This document shows, one piece after another, positions 30,193-35,563 of a stretch of 35,563 nt of DNA. Every line of letters begins with the position of its first letter. Within the stretch, counting starts at the first letter, position 1. A program made the translations under genes and the position numbers. A model generated the notes under the pieces. That model was not told the origin of the DNA, made no database searches, and worked only from the letters and a program-made list of their open reading frames with translations. The stretch is from NCBI GenBank assembly GCA_001303125.1, contig LJNE01000002.1, forward strand, positions 1-35,563, written 5' to 3'. Source of the stretch: Parcubacteria bacterium DG_74_1 (GTDB lineage Bacteria; Patescibacteriota; Minisyncoccia; Minisyncoccales; DG-74-1).

Positions 30193-31992
30193 TCAGGTTT
30201 TGAAGATCTCTAAAAATACTCTGGGCGGAATCCGTATTCTTCCTTTTTCTTTTAATTCTTTCTTGCCTTTTTTTTGTTTTTCCAAAAGCTTTCTTTTCCG
30301 GGTATAATCTCCGCCGTAAAGAGGGGCCAAAACATCTCTTCTTCGGGCTTTAATAGTTTCTCTGACAATAATCTTTCCGCCAATCGCTGCCTGGAGGGGC
30401 ACGGGAAACAATTGAGGCGGCAAGGCCTCTTTTAATTTTTCAACAATCTTCTTACCCTCCCGATAGGCTTCTTTATTCGGCACAATCCGCGAGAGGGCCT
30501 CTTCTTTGCGACCCAAAATTAAAATATCCAATTTCACCAAGTCAGCTGGTCGCCAATCCAATAACTCATAACTCATTGAGGCAAATCCTTGGGTAGCTGA
30601 CTTTAGTTTGTCATAGAAATTCTTAGTAATAATCTCTCGCAGGGGCATCTCATAAATTAGTTCCACTTTCTCTAAACCTAAATAATCTGTTTTTAAGTAT
30701 CTGGTTTCCATATTCCCTAACAACTCAGAAATCTGTCCCAAGTAATTTCCTGGCGCCAAAACCTGAAGCCTTACCCAAAGCTCTTGCCCCTGGCCAGCCT
30801 GCTGGCCAGCAGTTGGCCAATCAATTGGGGTATGAATAAGGATTTCTTTATTGTCCCGTGTTATTATTTTATAAACTACTGAAGGCGTAGATAAAACTAC
30901 ATTCAAGCCAAACTCTCTCTTTAGCCTCTCTGAGATAATCTCGGCATGCAGTAATCCCAGAAAGCCGGTCTGGAATCCCCTGCCCAGACTTCCTTTCATT
31001 TCTGGCTTAAAAAATAAAGAAGCATCAGTCAATTTTAATTTTTCCAGGCTTGATTTTAACAACCCGAAGTCATTAGAGTCTTCGGGATAAATACTCAAAA
31101 ATACTTTTGGCTGAGGCTCACGATAGCCAGGTAATGGTTTTACCGCAGGATTATCAGTTAACGTTTCTCCGGCCCTGACTTTATTAGATATTTTAATCCC
31201 GGTAGCAATAAAACCTATTTCTCCAGAACTTAATTCTGTCACTGGAGAAAGCTCGGGTTTAAAAATACCAACCGATTTTACTTCTATTTTAATGCCTGCC
31301 TGCAGTAAATAAATTTTATCACCGGTTTTTATTTCTCCGTCAAAAATCCTAACAAAAGCCAAAACGCCCTGGTAAGGATCGTATTTTGAATCGAAAACCA
31401 GTGCCCGCAACCCTGCCTCTTCTCCGGAGGGGTAAGATTTGGCTGGAGGAATTTTAGCGACTATGGCCTCCAGAATTTTTTCTACATTAGTTCCGCTCTT
31501 GGCAGAAATTTTGATAATACTCGTAGGGGTAGTTTTCAACAAATCAGCAATTTCTCTTTCCGTTCCCTCAATCTTGGCTTGGGGTAAGTCAATTTTATTA
31601 ATCACTGGAATAATGGCTAAGTTTTGCTCTCTGGCCATTTCTAAGTTGCCGATTGTCTGGGCCTGGATTCCTTTGGTAGCATCAACCAATAAAATAGCGC
31701 CCTCCACGGCTGCCAAGCTTCTGGAAACCTCATAGTTAAAATCCACATGCCCCGGAGTATCAATCAAATTCAAGATATAATTCTTATACTGTATCCGAAC
31801 CGGGTGCATTTTAATAGTAATGCCCCGTTCCTGTTCCAGGTCCATGGCATCTAAATATTGGGGCCGCATCTTCTCTTGTGGTATGGTTTCTGTTAATTCC
31901 AAAAACCTATCGGCTAGGGTCGATTTTCCATGGTCTATGTGAGCTAAAATACAAAAATTCCTAGTGTTAGGTACTAAGGAAAGGGGGGCCAT
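30193..31992 (-). CDS. lepA: elongation factor 4 (LepA)
   Basis: 599 aa, full length. GTPase motifs: G1 AHIDHGKST, G3 DTPGHVDF, G4 NKID, with switch region REQERGITI-like (LEQERGITIKM). The C-terminal LepA-specific domain ends GRIRIPPRVFLEIFK. EF4 binds the ribosome and affects translocation and 30S biogenesis. It begins 2 bp after the murJ stop, so the two are an operon. No SD. Confidence 0.96.
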   Translation of the reverse strand: MAPLSLVPNTRNFCILAHIDHGKSTLADRFLELTETIPQEKMRPQYLDAMDLEQERGITIKMHPVRIQYKNYILNLIDTPGHVDFNYEVSRSLAAVEGAILLVDATKGIQAQTIGNLEMAREQNLAIIPVINKIDLPQAKIEGTEREIADLLKTTPTSIIKISAKSGTNVEKILEAIVAKIPPAKSYPSGEEAGLRALVFDSKYDPYQGVLAFVRIFDGEIKTGDKIYLLQAGIKIEVKSVGIFKPELSPVTELSSGEIGFIATGIKISNKVRAGETLTDNPAVKPLPGYREPQPKVFLSIYPEDSNDFGLLKSSLEKLKLTDASLFFKPEMKGSLGRGFQTGFLGLLHAEIISERLKREFGLNVVLSTPSVVYKIITRDNKEILIHTPIDWPTAGQQAGQGQELWVRLQVLAPGNYLGQISELLGNMETRYLKTDYLGLEKVELIYEMPLREIITKNFYDKLKSATQGFASMSYELLDWRPADLVKLDILILGRKEEALSRIVPNKEAYREGKKIVEKLKEALPPQLFPVPLQAAIGGKIIVRETIKARRRDVLAPLYGGDYTRKRKLLEKQKKGKKELKEKGRIRIPPRVFLEIFKT

Positions 31993-31994
31993 AA

Positions 31995-33710
31995 TTAGCG
32001 TCTAAAAATTGATTCTTTGATAATCTTGAGCTCGGGAGACTTAAGAAGGATGGTCAAAAGGAGGTAGCTAAGCAGTCCTACCGTAGCGCCAAAAATAATT
32101 TGCATCAAAAGTCCAGAAACCACCTGAAGAGTCAAACAAACGGAAAGTGTCATAAAAAAACTGGCGAGAAGTATTTTCCAGAGAGACTGCCAGATTTCCT
32201 TCGAGCCGATCTCGCCCCTCTCTTTTTTCAAAAAAGATAAGAGTAAAGAGAATTGAAAGATGCCGGCAAGAGATAAAGCCAGCGGAAGACCGATAACGGT
32301 GATATCCCCAATACTCTTTAGTCTTAGAATGTTTATCATAAATTCTGAAAAAAAATTAGGAAAAGACAGAAACCAAACCAGAAAAAAGGCCAAAATAATA
32401 TTTAAAACCATAGAGCTAATACCAATAAGTGTCGGCGTTTTGGTGTCTTGAAAAGAATAAAAGACTCGGGCTAAAAACGGAATAACGCTAAAGGCGAAGA
32501 TTCCCAGACAAAAAAGCCCCAAAGAAGCCGCTGTCAATTGAACGGCTAATTCATCGAACTCGCCGGCTCCTAGAACAAAGCGTACTATTGGTATTCTTAG
32601 CAAGAAGATTAAAACAGAAATGGGAATAATTAAAAAAAGAATCTGACGAAATGTTGAGGAGAAACTTCCTAAAAATTCTTCCTTAAAATCGCTGAGCCAA
32701 GTCCGAGACAAGGTGGGGAAAGCGGCTATGGCAAAGGAAGCACCAATCAAGGCGACGGGAAAATGCTGCAGATGGTCTGCTAAATTAAAAATTGCGATAC
32801 TGCCTACGCTCAAGGTAGAAGCAATGGCCGTAATAACAATTAAATTCAGATGATAAGCGGCCGCTCCAATAGTCCGGGGAACCATTAACTTGAATACCTT
32901 TATCAAGCCCGGAAATTTAAGGTCAAAAACTGGCCGATATTTAAAGCCTGATGATTTGGCAGCCGGGATCTGAATCGCCCAATGGAAAAAAGCCCCCAGC
33001 ACCACGCCGTAGGCTAACCCCGGTAGACCAAAGATAGGAACAAAAAAAACAATTCCAAGAATAATCCCTAAATTATACAGAATTGGAGCCAAAGAATAAG
33101 CAAGGAAACGATTGAAATAATGTAGAACTCCGGAAAAAACAGAAGACAAGGCAAAAAAAATCGGACTAAGAAACATTATTCTGGTTAAAGAAATGGCGAG
33201 TGATTTTTCTTCAGGAGCGAACCCGGGAGTGATAAACCGGATTAACCAAGGTGTAAAAATGGCCAGAAGTCCACAGAAAAAAATAAGTAAAATTAAAAAA
33301 ACATTAAGAAGATTGCTAGTAAACTGCCAGGCCTCCTCTTTGTTTCTCTGAAAATATTCGGCAAAGACAGGTAAAAATACGGCTGAAATTCCCCCCATGA
33401 TTAGAATGCCATAGATAAAATCCGGAATACGGAAAGCAGCAAAATAGATATCAAGGTCAGACCCCGCCCCAAAATAACTAGCTAAAAGACGGTCTCTAAA
33501 TAATCCTAAAAGTCCGCTGACTAAAGCCGAAATCCCCACTAAGGTAGCGGCGAAAGTAATCGTTTTAGCTTGAGAACTAAAAAGACGATAAAGTTTTCCT
33601 CTTTTGAGTTTATCTCCATCTATAGGGCGCAAGGGTGGTGTAGAATGAGATGAAATCTCAGTGAACTTAGCCTCGCTCGATTCTCTCTTCTTTGCTGAAT
33701 GATTAAACAT
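31995..33710 (-). CDS. murJ: lipid II flippase MurJ
   Basis: 571 aa, MOP-superfamily flippase with about 14 TM segments. Early motifs AALVGISALVSGLLGLFRDRLLA-like and GSDLDIYFAAFRIPDFIYG are characteristic of MurJ/MviN; the Arg-containing first helices fit lipid II export. A hydrophilic N-terminal extension of about 48 residues (Ser/Lys/Glu-rich) precedes TM1; the true start could be internal. It is divergent from pyrB and coupled to lepA. Confidence 0.93.
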   Translation of the reverse strand: MFNHSAKKRESSEAKFTEISSHSTPPLRPIDGDKLKRGKLYRLFSSQAKTITFAATLVGISALVSGLLGLFRDRLLASYFGAGSDLDIYFAAFRIPDFIYGILIMGGISAVFLPVFAEYFQRNKEEAWQFTSNLLNVFLILLIFFCGLLAIFTPWLIRFITPGFAPEEKSLAISLTRIMFLSPIFFALSSVFSGVLHYFNRFLAYSLAPILYNLGIILGIVFFVPIFGLPGLAYGVVLGAFFHWAIQIPAAKSSGFKYRPVFDLKFPGLIKVFKLMVPRTIGAAAYHLNLIVITAIASTLSVGSIAIFNLADHLQHFPVALIGASFAIAAFPTLSRTWLSDFKEEFLGSFSSTFRQILFLIIPISVLIFLLRIPIVRFVLGAGEFDELAVQLTAASLGLFCLGIFAFSVIPFLARVFYSFQDTKTPTLIGISSMVLNIILAFFLVWFLSFPNFFSEFMINILRLKSIGDITVIGLPLALSLAGIFQFSLLLSFLKKERGEIGSKEIWQSLWKILLASFFMTLSVCLTLQVVSGLLMQIIFGATVGLLSYLLLTILLKSPELKIIKESIFRR

Positions 33711-33777
33711 AGTTTCATTTTAATATTTTTCTTCTTACTTTACAATTAGTAGAGCCCTTGTTAACATAAACTAAAAA

Positions 33778-34704
33778 ATGAAGCTACATCATGTAGTCAA
33801 ATCTCAACAATTTGAACGAAAATGGCTAGAAAGGGAATTTTTCCCCTTAACTAGAGAAATGGAAAAAATCGCTAATAAGGGAGGTTCAGATATTCTTTCT
33901 GGGAAGAGAATGATTACTCTTTTTTATGAGCCCAGTACTCGAACCCGAGCTTCTTTTGAAATAGCAATGAATCTACTCGGTGGAAAAGTAGTTTTCTCGA
34001 CCGAGAATGCTAGGCAATTTTCCTCTGCTGCCAAAGGTGAAAGTTTAGAAGATACAATCAGAATTCTAAATGGTTATCGGCCCGATGTTATTGTCCTGAG
34101 ATATGATGAAGAGGGCGGCGCGAAAAGAGCAACCGAAGTCTCCAGGGCGCCAATTATCAATGCCGGAGATGGTACCGGTCAACACCCTACCCAAGCTTTA
34201 TTAGACCTCTACACAATCCAAAAGGAACTCGGCAAGATTGCCGGTATCACAATAGCCATGGTTGGAGATTTGGCCCGCGGAAGAACAGTTCGTTCTCTTT
34301 CTTATCTTTTATCTAAATTTTCTGATGTTAAGATTTATTTCATTTCACCCGAAATGGCTAAAATGAAAAAGGATATCAAAGATTACCTAAGAAGAAGGAA
34401 GGTCTGGTTTAAAGAGAGACACGACTTAAGAGAAATTGTTTCTAAGGTAGATGTAATTTACCAAACCAGGACCCAAAAAGAACGTGGTGCTCTTTCAAAA
34501 GAGCGGGAGAAGATAAAAAGTTTTTGTATTATCAATCGGAACGTTCTTAATTTAATGAAAAAGGGTGCTATTATAATGCACCCTTTACCTCATGTTGAAG
34601 AAATTGCTTCGGAAGTAGATTTAGATCCTCGGGCAGCATATTTTCGGCAGGCCGAGAACGGACTTTATACCCGAATGGCTCTACTAAAAATAATTTTAAA
34701 TTAG
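33778..34704 (+). CDS. pyrB: aspartate carbamoyltransferase catalytic chain
   Basis: 308 aa. Carbamoyl phosphate loop EPSTRTRASFE at about residues 51-61, the mobile-loop region SAAKGESLEDT, HPTQALLDLYT, and the aspartate-binding block VIYQTRTQKERG, which distinguishes ATCase from OTCase. It catalyses the first committed pyrimidine step. No pyrI regulatory subunit gene is adjacent. The start ATG has a -10-like TAACAT about 13 bp upstream, again a short leader. argF follows after 7 bp. Confidence 0.94.
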   Translation: MKLHHVVKSQQFERKWLEREFFPLTREMEKIANKGGSDILSGKRMITLFYEPSTRTRASFEIAMNLLGGKVVFSTENARQFSSAAKGESLEDTIRILNGYRPDVIVLRYDEEGGAKRATEVSRAPIINAGDGTGQHPTQALLDLYTIQKELGKIAGITIAMVGDLARGRTVRSLSYLLSKFSDVKIYFISPEMAKMKKDIKDYLRRRKVWFKERHDLREIVSKVDVIYQTRTQKERGALSKEREKIKSFCIINRNVLNLMKKGAIIMHPLPHVEEIASEVDLDPRAAYFRQAENGLYTRMALLKIILN

Positions 34705-34711
34705 TTAAATC

Positions 34712-35563
34712 ATGCTAAAACATTTACTTACCGACCAAGACTTAAGCCAAGAAGAAATTTGGAAAATTTTTGAACTAACAAAACACTTAAAAAAGAGGTT
34801 CCAAGATAAAGATTTTGATTCACTAGAAGGTAAACAAAAAATAATTGAACAAGAGGAGCCATTGAGAAGTAAAAGTTTGGCCATGATTTTTCAAAAACCA
34901 TCTACTCGAACCAGGGTTTCTTTTGAGTTAGCGATGACTCAATTAGGAGGTCGAGCTCTCTACCTCTCTAGTTCTGATCTTCAGCTCAGTCGAGGAGAAA
35001 GTATTGGAGATACTGCCAGAACTTTATCTCGTTATGTTGACGGAATTATGGCTCGAGTTTCTAATCATCAAGATATAACAGAATTAGCCAAAAGCTCTTC
35101 TGTTCCGGTAATTAATGGCCTGTCAGACTCCTTTCATCCCTGTCAAGCTTTAACTGATCTTTTTACTATCTGGGAAAAACGAAGAAGTTTAAAAGGTTTA
35201 ACTATTTCTTTTGTCGGAGACGGAAACAATAATGTCACTAATTCGCTTTTGCTTACCTCGGCAAGATTAGGGGTTAATTTAAAGATTGGCTGCCCTGAAA
35301 AATATAAAATCCAGGGAACTATTTTGGACTTGGCCAAGGATGATATTTTAAAAAATAAGACAAAGGTTGAAATTTTTTCTGACCCACGGGAGGCAGTAAA
35401 AGAAGCTGATGTAATTTATACCGATGTCTGGGTGAGTATGGGTAGAACCGATGAAAAAGAAAGAGTCAAGGAACTAGCTCCCTTTCAGGCAAACCAGAAA
35501 CTTTTATCTTTTGCAAAAAAAGATGCAACAGTGATGCACTGCCTACCGGCCCACAGGGGCCAA
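34712..35563 (+). CDS. argF: ornithine carbamoyltransferase (partial, 3' end off the window)
   Basis: Not in the track because it is open at the right edge. 284 codons are in frame from ATG 34712: MLKHLLTDQDLSQEEIW..., carbamoyl-phosphate motif QKPSTRTRVSFE, FHPCQALTDL, and the OTCase-specific DVWVSMG and HCLPAHRG. It makes citrulline from ornithine and carbamoyl phosphate, or the reverse in arginine breakdown. An insertion of about 15 residues precedes the STRTR motif. Co-transcribed with pyrB (7-bp gap), so both carbamoyl phosphate users are linked. Confidence 0.93.
   Translation, partial: MLKHLLTDQDLSQEEIWKIFELTKHLKKRFQDKDFDSLEGKQKIIEQEEPLRSKSLAMIFQKPSTRTRVSFELAMTQLGGRALYLSSSDLQLSRGESIGDTARTLSRYVDGIMARVSNHQDITELAKSSSVPVINGLSDSFHPCQALTDLFTIWEKRRSLKGLTISFVGDGNNNVTNSLLLTSARLGVNLKIGCPEKYKIQGTILDLAKDDILKNKTKVEIFSDPREAVKEADVIYTDVWVSMGRTDEKERVKELAPFQANQKLLSFAKKDATVMHCLPAHRGQ

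Noticed and set aside
31995-33710. MurJ as an MATE drug transporter
   Set aside because: The early FRDRLLA and DIYFAAFRIPDF motifs and the linkage with lepA favour MurJ.
35143-35337. Minus-strand 64-aa ORF near the right edge
   Set aside because: Antisense shadow inside argF.

Overview
The window looks like chromosome from an uncultured Patescibacteria (CPR) bacterium, most likely Parcubacteria-like. This placement is an inference from gene content, not a marker-gene result. Supporting signs are AT-rich DNA, small tightly packed genes, almost no Shine-Dalgarno (SD) sequences before housekeeping genes, several leaderless-looking starts, many tiny membrane proteins, and several central-metabolism enzymes of archaeal type (class V FBP aldolase/phosphatase, ApgM, archaeal-type UMP kinase). 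Both RF1 and RF2 are present and RF2 keeps its UGA frameshift, so UGA is a stop codon here.

Layout. 1-3.9 kb holds translation genes (rpsB partial, rpmE, prfA, rplY) and a secreted coiled-coil lytic transglycosylase. 3.9-9.4 kb holds fbp (class V), ppsA and acs on the minus strand. 9.5-18.3 kb is one long minus-strand gene string: nnrD, trxB, three tandem 7TM paralogues, eno, apgM, a Dsb-like thiol protein, a glutaredoxin and gap, closed by a strong terminator. With ppsA and fbp this gives much of a gluconeogenic route from pyruvate to fructose 6-phosphate; pgk and tpi are not in the window. 18.3-20.5 kb holds an archaeal-type UMP kinase and an ftsZ with a very basic tail.

20.5-26.5 kb is an accessory island of small, mostly unrecognised minus-strand genes. 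It is the most unusual part. Several unrelated genes share interchangeable non-coding parts: consensus promoters with a common TATTGACAAAT -35 region, strong SDs otherwise nearly absent from the window, a leader hairpin containing a tiny ORF, a structured 3' UTR, a repeated ~30-bp box, and terminators that run directly into extended -10 promoters.

26.5-33.7 kb returns to core genes: tRNA-Gln, ftsX, ftsE, prfB (programmed +1 frameshift; the ORF track misses its true N-terminus), tRNA-Thr with a duplicated 3' tail, tRNA-Gly, a DivIC/FtsB-like gene, lepA and murJ. The right end has plus-strand pyrB and a partial argF.

Functionally, cell-wall and division genes (ftsZ, ftsEX, divIC-like, murJ, lytic transglycosylase) recur through the window, and redox genes sit in the same gene string as lower glycolysis/gluconeogenesis.
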